Shown: positions 34,943-47,045, counted from the first letter of the stretch. The stretch is DNA of 64,000 bases from Athripsodes cinereus (GCA_947579605.1 OX388314.1:16303982-16367981); one strand, 5' to 3'. Notes: generated from the sequence alone by a model not told the origin. A program made the numbers and translations.

Positions 34943-35670
34943 GTAAAAATGATTTAATATAACTCCATAATTATTCATTTGTGAAACATTGTTTCACAAT
35001 AATTTAAAATATTTTACAATCTACATAAGTATTAACTGTACTTTAATAAGGAAGAAGAGCAGTTAGTTTATTGACTCAATTTAATTTTAATGAAACGTGT
35101 TGATTCATCAATGCTTAAATAAAATATACTATTATTATTTCAAAGGAAATATTTAACACTTTGAGCAGATTAAGTTTTAACGCAGTTACAGCAGTATGTT
35201 ACATACCGTATACGAGTATTATCTTAACCTGAAATATGAAATATGCTTTTGGTTTAGTGTGAAAGGGGGCAATACAATTCATTTTATCAAGTTGTTAGTA
35301 GGTAACTAAGCGTTATCTGTTTGTTGGTTTCTCAACGTTTCCTTAGAATAATAATTACTCCTTTAACAATTAGTATTATTTAAGAACGTGTGAAGTCTTG
35401 CGTTAAGATAGGATTAAATGGAGTTGCTGCTTTAATCAAAACTAATCAAGAATTATTATCTAGATTGTAATACTTTTTAGATACCACTTAAGAACATTAA
35501 GCTTAAATAAAAACTTAAAAGGGAATGGTAATTTGGAGAAATGTTTCATTATAACGAAAACACGAGTAACAACATTTTAATTACTAGGTATGTTATGTTA
35601 AAATCAAAATAAATTGAAAGAGCCTTTATGTTATAAGTTGTGTAGATTCTCTGGATCTTTTTTGTTAAAA

Positions 35671-36012
35671 TCTAATATATAAAATTCTCGTGTCACGGTG
35701 TTTGTTATAATACTCCTCCGAAACGGCTGGACCGATTTTGATGAAATTTTGTGTGCTTATCGGGTAGGTTTGAGAATCGGCCAACATCTATTTTTCATAT
35801 CCCTAAAAGTTATGGTGGTCCACCCCGATTTTTTTTTATTTTTTGAATATTTATTTTTCTATTGTGAGGCATTAAAAAATACATACAGCCCTAAATTTTG
35901 CCCTTACTACCATCAACCCCTATTCTTTAATAGCAATATTAGTAATACAATCATTTTCGATAAGAATCGAAATAATATATATGGCAAAACAACGTTTGCC
36001 GGGTTAGCTAGT
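35671..36012 (+). mobile_element. non-autonomous Helitron-like element (CTAGT end)
   Basis: Starts TCTAATATATAAAATTCTCG, contains CTCCTCCGAAACGGCTGGAC and GATTTTGATGAAATTTTGTG, ends AACGTTTGCCGGGTTAGCTA-GT. This start/end pair is the widespread Helitron type known from Lepidoptera with a CTAGT terminus. No Rep/helicase coding. The open frame running through it is not a gene. Confidence 0.8.
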
Positions 36013-36160
36013 ATAATTCTCTATTATTTAACAATAGTCTGTCTACAATCACAAGACCATAGATAGGTTAGTTGAATATTCAGTGTATTTACTACATGCA
36101 ATGAATATTCAGGTTGTTATTTAAATACAAATAAAAAAATGTTCAGAACAAGCCTTCACA

Positions 36161-36251
36161 TTTTTTTTAAGATATAGGTACCTATTTGGGCTTCGTTATA
36201 AAACCAAATACAACCTTATACACCTTTCACAGTACGCTAAAAGCTTGTGTC
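36161..36251 (-). mobile_element. tRNA-derived SINE, 3' part only
   Basis: T-run, then AAACCAAATACAACCTTATA and CACCTTTCACAGTACGCTAA, matching the inverted body of the SINE at 14200-14384. The tRNA head is missing. Confidence 0.75.
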
Positions 36252-36525
36252 ATTTTGTTAAATATAAAAGGACGGAGTGCCTTTCATCAGATATCATCGG
36301 AAAAGTGGCAAAGTTTACAGGGGCAAAGATGGATCAAAAGGGCAATGGAGTGGAGACCTCGTGAAGATAAAATGAGTAGAGGAAGACATTCTCACGATAG
36401 TTTGATGACATTAGAAGAATCGTTAGTTAGGTACTGCTCGAAAAAAATCCATGACAAAGATGCATGAAGAAAAATGGGAGAGGCTTATGTTCAGCAGTAG
36501 ACAAGAATACCTGTATAAGTAAGTT
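36252..36525 (+). mobile_element. LINE ORF2 C-terminal fragment
   Basis: Reads KWQSLQGQRWIKRAMEWRPR, EDKMSRGRHSHDSL and, after a stop, RKMGEAYVQQ. This corresponds to the W-x-P-R-x-x-K-x-x-R-G-R-P and G-E-A-Y-V-Q-Q-W end of LINE ORF2. It abuts the SINE fragment on its left. Confidence 0.75.
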
Positions 36526-37389
36526 CCTGTAAAAAATTGTTTTGAAATAATCAAAATACCACGAAACCAACAATGTTGAGGCATCACGAAAGTAAGTTCT
36601 TGTCTGACGAATCTTCATAAAAAAAAGAAATTTAACCTGCGTTGTTCTATGAATTCGCAATAACAGCAAATTTATAATACCTACCTATATTTTGTAAAGA
36701 AAATTATGTCTAAAAAAAGTTTAATTTTTATAATAAAGGTGCGATTCTTAAAAGCTTCCAAAAATATGAGTTGTACTACTATTATACTTGTAATATTAAT
36801 TATAGGATACTTATATTCTACTTATCTGGATATTAAGACTATAAATAAAGATCAGACTTATGTAGGCGTTCAAACAGTAGTATATATATTATTATTTGGT
36901 TTTATATTATACGAGTACCTACTACGCTACACACGTAATACATATTTATTTTAGGAACAATATTGAATTGTTTTCAGACAAAAAATAATAGTTGATCCCT
37001 GAACTTGTTTCTTGGAGTTTATGTTAAAATATTTTGTCGTTTTCCTTTAGAAAAGCTTTTTGTACTACGGCAGAATAATTTTTCAATCCATTTTATTATT
37101 ATTAGAATGACCGATTGTAGAAAAGTTTTTGGGTAAACACCCAGAAGCATTTCTGCGCGTTCGTGGACTTGGAGAAGGCATAATAATAATAATAATAATC
37201 TTTATTGGACAATAAAAAGCATACATAATTATCAAGTTATAAAACAATAAGGTACAAATAAATGATATTAGCATACGATCGCGTGAACCGAAAAAAAATG
37301 TGATGTATGCTGTCAGAGTATGGGGTGAATAGCCAGTCGATCCGCGCAATTTCTTCATTCTACGTGAGGAGTTCCGCTTGCGAGAGGGT

Positions 37390-37995
37390 AAACAACATTC
37401 TTTTGGAATGATTTTTCCACACTAAGGGAGGGAAGCAAGGTTCTGTCATGTTTTTGGGGCTGTTCAGTCTATTGCTTGACTACCACCTTTGAAAGAGATG
37501 AATGTTAGTGTTGAACTGAAAGGAATCTGGGTGAATGCGTTGATATGTGCATTCCAGCATTCACTGTTGGTGTTTAGGTAGTAGAATTCCATAACGAAAT
37601 AAAATCAAATATTTTATTTATTTCGTTGATATGTGCAGATGATTTGGCTGAGAGTGAAAGTAATTTACAAAATATTGTGTCATGTGTCTATGGTGTGGTA
37701 TGAATGGAATGAAAATGAACGTTACAAAGACGAAAGTACTGAGTGCTTGAAAGAGAGAACGAATGAACAATGTTATGTATAAAAAATGAAATTTAATGTT
37801 TGAATCAACTAAACAAATATGAAAATTTGGGCAGTTTGTTTGCAAGGGATGGTAGATGCGACAGGAATATCGAAAGTAGGAAAATGGCCGGTGTAGGATA
37901 AACGGTGGCATCGAGCACGGCAAAAATGCTGATGCACAATACCATGTATGGATGCGAAACTTAGAAAAAGTTAAATAAATGTGGTGGAAATGCGA
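37390..37995 (+). mobile_element. decayed LINE RT, interrupted by a 72-bp insertion at YADD
   Basis: Left of the break: NVSVELKGIWVNALICA. Right of it: DDLAESESNLQNIVS, then NLGSLFARDGRCDRNIES (the Y-L-G-S-x-x-x-x-D-G box) and TMYGCE. The catalytic (Y)ADD is cut between A and D by 37552-37623, which is flanked by a 14-bp duplication CGTTGATATGTGCA (37538-37551 and 37624-37637). Confidence 0.78.
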
Positions 37996-38787
37996 TCGCT
38001 GTGGGGTAGGCAGATTTAAATAGGTAGAAAAATATTTCTAAGGTAATTTTTAGTAAGAAATAAACCCAAATATACCCTCACAGGAAGCAACAAATATGTT
38101 TTGTGGAGGTGGAGTTTGTCGGTTGCAGGAGGAATCGAAGCCAACATCTCTCATTTGAAAGTCTGAAACTATCGAGTTTTTACAGAACCAAAGGGTTGTG
38201 GTCCAGAATTTTCATATCTGTTGTAACGTACGCGATGTATATTTTCAATATCTACTAAACATATTTGTAAAAAAGACATACGTACATATATAAGATAACG
38301 AATAGTTTGAAATATTGCGGTTTAATATTATACCTACCTATCAACTATTAATAATTTATGACATCCAGTTTGATATCAAAATCTACTTTGAACATTTTAA
38401 TTAATGAAAATTAATCAGAAGGAACACTGCAGTTTCCTGCTGCCGTGGAAATATCACGATTCATAGATATAGATAGGTATAATAATATCATATCTGCATA
38501 AAACTGTGAATACATCCATACTATTAAATACTCCGGACCGGACATCCTACATACATGTACCAGTACCTACTCGTATCGTCTATCCGGAGAACGGGTCGTT
38601 TGTGTTTTTAATTGAAAACCATCAAGGAAAATTTATTTGATTGATTTTGGTTAAATACCATAGAGAAAAATCGTACAGCGAACAAATACGAGCGCATTAT
38701 TAATGTATGTATTTCGTAGTTCAAAGCTTCATATATTATTTATCTTCTGAAATACCTACTCAGTAGATTTGTTAAGTAAAAGATAAG

Positions 38788-38905
38788 CTCTAATAAAAAC
38801 ACCTTCTTTTCGACCTCTCGATAAAATAAGGTAGAAACAAATGCATTAATCGAGTTATCTCTTCCCACGACATTCTTAAAGCTTTGATGTCGTTGTTATT
38901 GTAAA
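38788..38905. repeat. dispersed repeat family B copy
   Basis: Carries CGAGTTATCTCTTCCCACGA and CATTCTTAAAGCTTTGATGTCG, shared with 42176-42320 and 63455-63600. Origin unknown. Confidence 0.5.
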
Positions 38906-40778
38906 TTGTGAAAAAATTGCATCGTGGAATTCAGAAACTTATCATTTGCGTGTCGTTTCCTTTATCCCGACCAGTTTTTTTCCTAGTTTGCCAATATGTA
39001 TTTGATTTATCGTGAATAATTCTTATATTCGCAACTGAAATAACAAGTATGTGGAAGCATCGCTGTTATAAAATAGATATCGTTGAATTTTCAAGTGCTT
39101 TTTTAGGAAGGTGTTATTGTATCAATAAATTTCTATATCTATAATCCAACGCTTTGTTTAGATTATCTTTATTGGAAAAATATTTCATTTTTATCTATCT
39201 ATATCCAGTTTCACCTGGCCTATCAGGAATATAACACATTTATATTTAAAACAGATGGGATAAATAAATAAAACATTCAAATAAATGTTGATATATTTGC
39301 TTGTTTTTTTATGTAGGTTTAACTAGTAGTATTTTCTCACGTTTCTGAAGTGTTTTTAAGACATTTGTTGTGTCGAGATTAAATGTTTATACATATAAAT
39401 GATTATACTCATTATAGGCATCTAAATTTTAAAGTAATTATTAGCTATCTCTCTTTTCTTTCCAGATTTTGTGATAGTATTTTGCTAAAGGCGAATAATT
39501 TACAAAAAAATATATATAAACAGTACTTATTTGATTAATATATTTATGGGAAAATTAAAATAAAACTTTGGTCTATTCACAGGAAATGACACTAAGTTGG
39601 AAATAAATACTTAAATTATTGTCGAATAAAATACGAATGAAATAAGATTTAAATCAGTGACCAAATTTGAATGCATAACTATGAAGAATATGAACATATT
39701 TATTGTAATCGGAAGATCTTAGCGAAACATTAAATAATTTCATAAATATTAAAAATAATTATTATGTTTGTACGTAGCATTTGTATTTAAAAGTTTTTCA
39801 GGTTTCATTTTCAGAATTTTCAGACAGTTTTCAGAATTGAGTGGGCAAACTAACATTTGCTATCATTAAAATAAAGTAAAAAATATGATTTCGTAGATTT
39901 ATTAAATAAAGTTTTTATATTGGATTCAAATAAAAATTCAAACATTGTCTATTAGGTACCTACTTAAATAAAAAAAAAGTATTTACTTTACATGTAATTT
40001 GTTGACATGAAAGAATTACCACCAAAGTATGATAAATTTGTAAAAGTAAATGTTTCTAATGTTGAAATGATCATCGACTACTTAATATTCCTTTCAGGAA
40101 CATGCGGTGGAAGTAAGTCTCCTCTATTTAAAGCGATTCGAGGCATCTCTCTTCGCAACATTCAAAATAATCTGACATCGTTGCAGTTGTTATGTTGCTT
40201 TTTTTTAATTTGATTGTTAACACGTCAAAGGCTAACCGCCGTAAATGTGTAAAATCGTTGTTATAGAAAAATTGTATGCACTGCAAATATCACATTTTTT
40301 TTCACAAGTCTGGTGCATTAAAAACAATAGTCAAGGATTGATTTCAATAACAACAATATAGGCTCATGTACATTTGGTGTTCTCGGACTTTTTTTGCAAA
40401 CTAGGTACTACTTATAACTGTTGAATGGTATAGCTCCGTGCGTTCTCTACATTTCTGAGAATATTTCAACCCCATATTGTATTTTGACACTGGAGCTCTA
40501 TGGGTAGTTATTAAATATACATATATGCGTGTGTTGTGTGTATATAAAATCGTCGACCTGTGGGGCTAGTCCTGACGCGGACGTAGTATAGATTCTTAAT
40601 CTAGAAACTAGGCCCTTTCGTTTTTGAAGTGCGTTATTTGCCAATTTTGAGAACCTTCGGTTCAATTGTTGGTTAAAAAATATTCCGCAGTTCATAAATT
40701 TAAATATAATGATTTCTCTTTTTTTTAATTTTCTGAATATTTAATAGAATTATTAAGTAACGTTTTTAGATTTTATAT
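38906..40778. other. no gene seen
   Basis: AT-rich. Near 40200-40260 lies AACACGTCAAAGGCTAACCG and a following AT-rich tail, perhaps a LINE 3' end related to that near 25110. No coding exon recognised. Confidence 0.35.
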
Positions 40779-40786
40779 GTTTTGAC

Positions 40787-41119
40787 CATAGATTTTTATA
40801 TACGAGAACACCTAGATGGAGTACTCGTATGTATTTTCATTGTAATAAAGTGAGGCACCATTTTTCGGCACTTTTGATAGATCGGTTGGCGAAAAAAAGT
40901 GAGGTAAATCGCTTAAAACGTCGACAAGAACTTCAAAAAATATCCAATTACGTTTTTATAAATGTAAAAATGATATATTTTAATAAAAATGCGAGAAATA
41001 CTTCATAAAATGTAGGAAACACCACACGCTTTCGCCAACCGTTCTGTCAAAAATTCATAGATTTTTTGCCTCACTTTTGTAAATGAGTCAGGGTTCTAGG
41101 TTTTGTATGGAATTCTGTG
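40787..41119. mobile_element. hAT-type foldback MITE, copy 2 (333 bp)
   Basis: Nearly identical to 21621-21949 along its whole length. Perfect 8-bp target duplication GTTTTGAC at 40779-40786 and 41120-41127. Two copies with different duplications fix the ends with good certainty. Confidence 0.9.
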
Positions 41120-41394
41120 GTTTTGACTTATGCTATGTGATTGCATAAATGGAAGAAATCTCTAATGTAGTGATATTCTCGGTACTGCATATATTTTTTG
41201 TGTAAACAGTATTGTTGATTTTTTTGTAACTGTTGATGTGAAAAAAAAGTAAAAAGAATAAATAATGAATGAGTAGTTTTCGAGAATACCTATTTGTTTA
41301 TGCATTTATTAAAACAACAAGTGGTTTAAATAGTATAATAAGATGTCAAAATAACATCTACACAATTTGTAGAAATTACAATAGCAAGAAAATA

Positions 41395-41695
41395 GATTTG
41401 GGCATGTTGAAAGAATGAATGAAGACAGAATGACCAAGAAGATAGATATATTTGGCTGAGAGGTAAGGTGCTCGGAGACGTGGATGACCGAGGGTCAAAT
41501 GACAAGACCATTTAAATCAAATCCTACAGGACGGTCACGTGTTAAGCACATTGAACAGGAGAGCATGCATGAGGTGAGGTACAACAGTGACGGAAGCGAA
41601 AGATGTATGCAAGGATAGAAGGAAGTGGCGCTTGATCCTTTCTACCTACCCAGCTAGGGAACGTGATGGTATGTATGTATGTAAGTAAAAATGTT
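41395..41695 (+). mobile_element. LINE 3' fragment with (ATGT)n tail
   Basis: Contains GGCATGTTGAAAGAATGAAT, GAAGACAGAATGACCAAGAA and CCTTTCTACCTACCCAGCTA, ending in TATGTATGTATGTAAG. Shares all blocks with 45485-46015; coding sense (F-G-H-V-E-R-M-N-E-D-R-M-T-K-K) is that of a LINE ORF2 end. Confidence 0.8.
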
Positions 41696-42175
41696 CTTTT
41701 TTACAATTCTAAAATGATAGATTAGATTCGCATCAGGAGTAGCTCTTTTGTTAACTGTGCATACAGCAGTATAGAATTCGTGGGCGAAGTGCTAGAAAAG
41801 TCAATTTTAACAACATTATTTTTCACGTTTTGTTTGTTTATATCGATTTGATTTTTGGTTATAAATCCAATAATAGAAATAACTAAGCCCCACAAGTACG
41901 TACAGCATGGAAACACGATATTTTAATGAAACTGCCAATAGAAAGGATCGTGAGAGCCTTCTACTACTTCTACTACTAGTACTAGTACTACTGAGTACTG
42001 AGTACTGAGTATGATATGGGTATGGTACCCACTCTACAAACAACACTCGTATCATTTTATAATATTATTCTAGAAACTTACGTGATGATGTTTCGTGTTA
42101 CTACTTAGTTTCATTCGAAGAATTGTATATTGATACAAAAACGATTGGAAAATAGTGAAAGTAAACTGTACATTA

Positions 42176-42320
42176 TATCCTCCTCCCTTTCCGCCTCCTC
42201 GGAAGCACAGGGCGAAAACCGGCTTCCTCTATTTATAGCGTCTCTGCGTCAATTGAGTCATCTCTTCCCACGACATTTTTAACGCCCTAATACCGTTGTC
42301 AGAGAAATAGTGTACTGTAG
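42176..42320. repeat. dispersed repeat family B copy
   Basis: Blocks GGAAGCACAGGGCGAAAACC, GGCTTCCTCTATTTATAGCG, AATTGAGTCATCTCTTCCCA-CGACATT. Very like 63455-63600. Confidence 0.6.
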
Positions 42321-42344
42321 TGCCTCCAGTAAAAAATGGATCAT

Positions 42345-42770
42345 CCACTCTTTTTGGTTTTACTTCATCACGGCATATTCTACAAGTATAGGTTAATATG
42401 CAAACCAACTATACATGTAGGTTGTTCTTTTCGTCCCAATAATAAATAAGATATTCAGTAGGGTTACTCTTGACAAAATCTAAATACGATCTTAATCTTA
42501 ATCATACGACGCGTGAAGTGACTATTAGTCAAAAATACGTGCAGACCAATCGCGCGGTAGCGGTAGCGCGGTATTTTGACCATAGTCCCTTCGCGCGTCG
42601 TATGATTAAGATCAAGATTAGACTAAGATCGTATTTGGATTGTGTCAAGAGTAGTCCTGCAGGATGGGTGGCATAGTCTTTTAGCTGAATCGAAGACTAC
42701 AAGCGATTTTTTTTATGCTAGCACTTTCCTTCCACAGGACACTCGAAAACTTACAAAAATGAGTAGATCG
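42345..42770 (-). repeat. dispersed repeat family A copy split by a MITE
   Basis: Minus-oriented. The end block (CATCACGGCATATTCTACAA) lies at 42367-42390 and the head block (CACAGGACACTCGAAAACTT) at 42735-42755. Between them sits a 201-bp foldback MITE. Confidence 0.7.
42459..42659. mobile_element. foldback MITE family C, copy 1 (201 bp)
   Basis: Ends TAGGGTTACTCTTGACA and, inverted, CAGGACTACTCTTGACA; arms of about 70 bases pair through CGATCTTAATC and ATCATACGACGCG. Flanked by CAG on both sides (42456-42458, 42660-42662). No coding. Copies at 44168-44352 and, in part, 51268-51341. Confidence 0.75.
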
Positions 42771-43353
42771 CAAAGAACAATTACATTAGTCTAGTAATAA
42801 TAGACAAAAGCCTAGTAATAGGCTAGTCATAAAATTCATAACGCATTAGAAGTTTGTTAATTCTATATTTTCTTAAAACAATGAGACGACAAAATGGTTC
42901 ATATCTAATAAGTCTTCAAGAAACACTATTCTTATCACGTAGCCAGAATGTACAAACAATACTTATTATGTACATAGGTACCTACTATATCATACAAGGT
43001 ATGTATGTATGTCAACTGTATTGTTGTGCCCAAGATGATTGTTTATACCTAATTATTATTGTTATTATTATTTATATTGTATTGATGAAATATTTGCTCA
43101 CGTAAATCTGAATATTGATTCAAGGATTTACATATTACTAAATGAACCACGTATCCCAATACACCACGTTTGATTCCAGGAAATATACCGATGATCTTAA
43201 GTAGCATTCAGACTGTTTCACTTTGTGTGATCATCCAGAGTGTCAGGGCCAAAGTTGTTCATCAAAAGTGAACACGTTCATCCTATGCTTTCACCGCTTT
43301 GTCAATACTCACAGCCATGTTGTATGTAGTTTGACATATTTTCGTAATTAATA

Positions 43354-43510
43354 ATTCTTCTTCTTCTATCAATGCTGTATCAGGTCCCCCCGACGTTGGC
43401 GATCACTCTGGAGAATGCTCCCTGTCTCGCGCTGTGCGGACCGTTCTCCCTTCCATGTTATTCCGGTCCATTGCCGTACATTTCGCAGCCACAACATCTG
43501 CCTCCTGATA
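43354..43510 (-). mobile_element. LINE 3' fragment, minus strand
   Basis: (CTT)n start, then GTATCAGGTCCCCCCGACGT and TGGCGATCACTCTGGAGAAT, the same end as 25725-26040, more decayed. Confidence 0.75.
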
Positions 43511-44074
43511 AATAAATATAAAATAATAATTGTTAAAGGTTAAAACAAATTAATATAATTCTCGACAGCATGATAATTTTGTATATGATTATATTCAAAA
43601 CTAATTCTTAGAGAATAAGACAAATAATAGGATAAAACTTGTTAATGGTCGTTTCAGTGAAATTGTGTCGGGTAGTAATCGGTTTCCTCCGTCATCGCTA
43701 GTGTATCTACACCTTTTCATTTTGGAGAATCATCCAGAGTTATCACTGAAAGTGTACCCCTACAGCGTTCACGGTTTACATACTCCCATGAATCTTTAAG
43801 TGTTTAATAAACATTATTATTACTCTCAGACTTTCGTCATTAGCTGTCTGTTAGGTTTTCAAAATTGATATAGTTTGTTTAAGTAGAATAAACTATAAGA
43901 CACAAAATGTCTTATTATTTACAACAAGAGTAGTAGAGTAGTTGCTTGAAATATTTAATTAATAATTAAACGTGATGAAGGGGTGAAACGAGAGTGAATC
44001 TCAAAAATACTCAGATAATAAAATATATTGTATGAGATTTAATATAAAGTCTACTACTACTAAATACCAGTTTA

Positions 44075-44440
44075 TCCCATGAATGGGGTAGCAAGCAAAC
44101 CAGTTGTATGTTTCTCTCCGTGCCAACAAAAAGTTAAGACGCTCAGGATGGATGGATGGTTATTTTGTAGGGTTACTCTTGACAAAATCTAAGATCATAC
44201 GATGCACGAAGTGACTATTAGTCAAAATTACGTGCATACCAAACTCGCAGTATCGGAGTGCGGTATTTTTTACCATAGCCCCTTCGCGCGTCGTATGATT
44301 AAGATCAAGACTAGGTTAAGATCGTATTTAGATTGTTTCAAGAGTAGCCCTGCTGATCGTTGAATTTAAGATTGTCTTTATGTTTTCGAACACCTGCCAT
44401 TCAAAGGACCCTCAAAACTAACGGGAGAGAGTGGGAGAGC
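44075..44440 (-). repeat. dispersed repeat family A copy split by a MITE
   Basis: Minus-oriented, with GGGGTAGCAAGCAAACCAGT and GCTCAGGATGGATGG on the left, GTTTTCGAACACCTGCCATT and GGACCCTCAAAACT on the right. The MITE of family C sits between. Confidence 0.65.
44168..44352. mobile_element. foldback MITE family C, copy 2 (185 bp)
   Basis: TAGGGTTACTCTTGACAAAA at the left, GTTTCAAGAGTAGCCCTG at the right, with the same inner arms as copy 1. Flanking bases TTG and CTG, so the 3-bp duplication is imperfect here. Confidence 0.72.
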
Positions 44441-44671
44441 AATTATTTGTCGGGTGCTCCACGGATATAAAATAGATATGAAGTCATACACTATTTTAGG
44501 ATGTTACTCGTTTCTCTTATAGGTACTGAATATTTTCGTTCCTTCCATAAGAAAACTGATATGCCTAAATATAATGACAAGAGTATTTTTTTTTCTTTTT
44601 TGATTCCATCACTTTCTTCCCTGAGATCTTTGCATTATACATTTTGCATCATATTATGTTGTAATATTTTG

Positions 44672-44841
44672 AGTTCGTCGGTAGCCTAGAGGTAGAGTCT
44701 CGGCCTCGTGAACATGGGGTCCGTGGTTCGATACCAGGTGCCGGCAAACTCCCCTTTCACGACACAAGCTTTTAGTAGCTAACTGTGAAAGGTGTATAAG
44801 GTTGTATTTGGGTTTATAACAAAAACCCAGATAAAAAAAAA
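44672..44841 (+). mobile_element. tRNA-derived SINE, full copy
   Basis: A box TAGCCTAGAGGTAGAG, B box GGTTCGATACC (one change from the 14200 copy), body and A-rich tail as there. Confidence 0.88.
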
Positions 44842-45221
44842 TACCTATGTGAATACGATTTATATAAATATAATTTATATGACTATAAAACTAACTTTAT
44901 GTATACCTCTACTATAAAAGACAATAAGAGAGTACCTGCATGTATTCTTCTTTCGGAAGTGCCCTCAATTTGTCCGTTTAAAATAGCCTCGGCTGAGGGT
45001 TTTTAAAATAGCGTACGTTAAAAGCACTGAAACACGGAAATGAAACATTGTGTTTCTTTTATAATATTATGAGACAACAGAGACTGTACCGATGTATAGA
45101 CAAAGAGAAGCACTTTTCGATACATGTAGGATACAATGAATATAAGTTATAAAAATATATTTTTAATACAAAACATATCCTGACACATAAGAAATTTTTT
45201 TATCGGATTACTCCGTGTACC

Positions 45222-45413
45222 TTTTTTTTTTTTTTAAAAAAAGATGTATCTGGGTTTTGTTTGTTATAAACCCAAATACAACCTTGTACACCTTTCACAG
45301 TAAGCTACTAAAAGCTTGTGTCGTGAAAGGGGAGTTTGCCGGTACCTGGTATCGAACCACAGACCCCTTGTTCACGAGGCCGAGACTCTACCTCCAGGCT
45401 ACCGACGAACTCA
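45222..45413 (-). mobile_element. tRNA-derived SINE, full copy, minus strand
   Basis: T-run, inverted body (AAACCCAAATACAACCTTGT), then inverted B box (GGTATCGAACC) and A box. Head ends near 45413. Confidence 0.88.
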
Positions 45414-45484
45414 ACCTACTTGGATTATAGCCCAAAGGGCTATATTTCCGACGCTTCAGCTGAACACGGACAGCCATAGTCATG

Positions 45485-46015
45485 GATTAATTAAGTTTAA
45501 GACGGTTGATAAGGTGAACGATGAAATCCGACCAATAATTGCATAGAGAAACATATCTACTAGAACTTAAAGGTTGATGCACTCTGCTATCTTAGTGCCA
45601 ACACTAATATATACAAGTGAGACGTGGACATGGCTAAAGAAAATTAAAAAAAGTGGTATCAATCCATGGAAATGAGATCATTTAAAAGAATGTGTGGTAA
45701 AAGTCTATGAAATCGGGAGCGTAACAGTGATATACGTGAAGAATGTGAAATGAAAGTGGATGTAATATTCAAGATGAATGTAAAATAGTTACGATAGTTT
45801 GGGCATATGGAAAGAATGAATGAGGACAGAATGACCAAGAAAATATATTAGGTTGAGAGGAATGGCGGATATGTGTGGCGGATATGCTTCCGTAACGGTC
45901 ATAGAAAGTAGTTGTACAATTGTAACGGAAGCGAAAGGTGTATGCAACGACAAAGAGGAAGTAGCTCTCGATCCTTTCTGCCTACCCCGCGAAGGAAGCG
46001 GCGTGATGTAAAATT
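45485..46015 (+). mobile_element. decayed LINE ORF2 3' region
   Basis: Reads TLIYTSETWTWLKKIKKSG, then INPWKMRSFKRMCGKSL, a common RT thumb region (Y-x-S-E-T-W, M-x-x-L-R-x-M-x-G), followed by the same 3' end as 41395-41695. Several stops. Confidence 0.8.
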
Positions 46016-46750
46016 TGTATGTTTTTTAAATATGGATGCAAACAACAATATATAAGTCAATACCGATGTTAAATAAATACTAGGTATCTATAATGTTTCA
46101 ATAAAACATAACTATTTTCAGATACCTTACGAATCCTTATTTATGAGAAATTTGGAAATTGATATTTTATTATAAACCTACATATTATTTAGACGTAGAT
46201 TATGCAATCGAGACATTTCAGAGAGTAGAAATTTAATTATTTTCACTATTTCTCTCTAGTTTTGTTTATCTATTTATTCTGAATATTTTGTAAATTGTAG
46301 ATAATCATATTTCACAAAGATTTAACGTTTCATATTTTCTATTTCAAATACATCGTTATTTAGTACGGAATGTTCATAATACTAATACCTATAGATAATA
46401 CTTACTTAACGATTTGTGCTTCATTCCAGTATCTGTTATATAATGTTTTACTTGCACTTGATATCTGTTTCCCGTTCAGATACGTAGAATATTTACTAAC
46501 TTAATTGCTTGTAACGTAGTTTTTTACATTTATTATAAAACTTATAAAGTATTCTACGTTTTATCTGTATCCTACTTATATCTTTTCAAACCATTCTTTT
46601 ATAAAAAGTAAAACGTTTTACAAACGAGTTTTTAATATAGAAAATATGAAACTCTATTTTATTTTTTATTTCAAATTATTATTTGCACAAGAATGTCACA
46701 TAGAGAGGAAAAAGAAAAATGAATTATTATTATAATAAATTTGCCAATTT
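46016..46750. other. no gene seen
   Basis: AT-rich spacer between LINE fragments. No domain or repeat recognised. Confidence 0.35.
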
Positions 46751-46754
46751 TTTT

Positions 46755-47045
46755 TTAAGATGCGCCGTTTTGTGAAAAAACCACCGCAAGGGCCCATTCA
46801 AGAATCCAAACACCATCTGAACAAAAGAGTCTTTAACCCTGCCTTGAACATCTTCACACTCTCTAGAGTTCGCAAATCATAGAGAATTTTGTTGCACAGC
46901 AACGAACCAGTCACGCAGTAAGCACGGTCAACATGGTTAGCCAGACCTCCTCTATGCAGCACCAGCAATAAAAATAAATTATTATTTTGAAAGGAGGAAT
47001 GCAAAAAAGCTCGGGCGGTTAATTTTTTCGTGTTAAAATAAGCTT
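46755..47045 (-). mobile_element. LINE ORF2 C-terminal tail, minus strand
   Basis: Reads HRGGLANHVDRAYCVTGSLL then CNKILYDLRTLESVKMFKAG. The pattern S-F-x-x-x-x-x-x-W-N-x-L-P and F-K-x-x-L-K is the usual end of CR1/Jockey-like RTs; here the W and P are changed. Confidence 0.5.

Noticed and set aside
35698..36066. 122-residue open frame
   Set aside because: Lies in the Helitron-like element; the text is the element's conserved non-coding body.
36186..36467. 93-residue frame as a novel gene
   Set aside because: Its first part is inverted SINE and its second part is a LINE ORF2 end with a stop inside the conserved region.
36706..36954. 82-residue open frame with a hydrophobic middle, as a small membrane protein
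   Set aside because: AT-rich DNA readily gives hydrophobic frames. No homology, no splice context and no conserved motif that I recognise.
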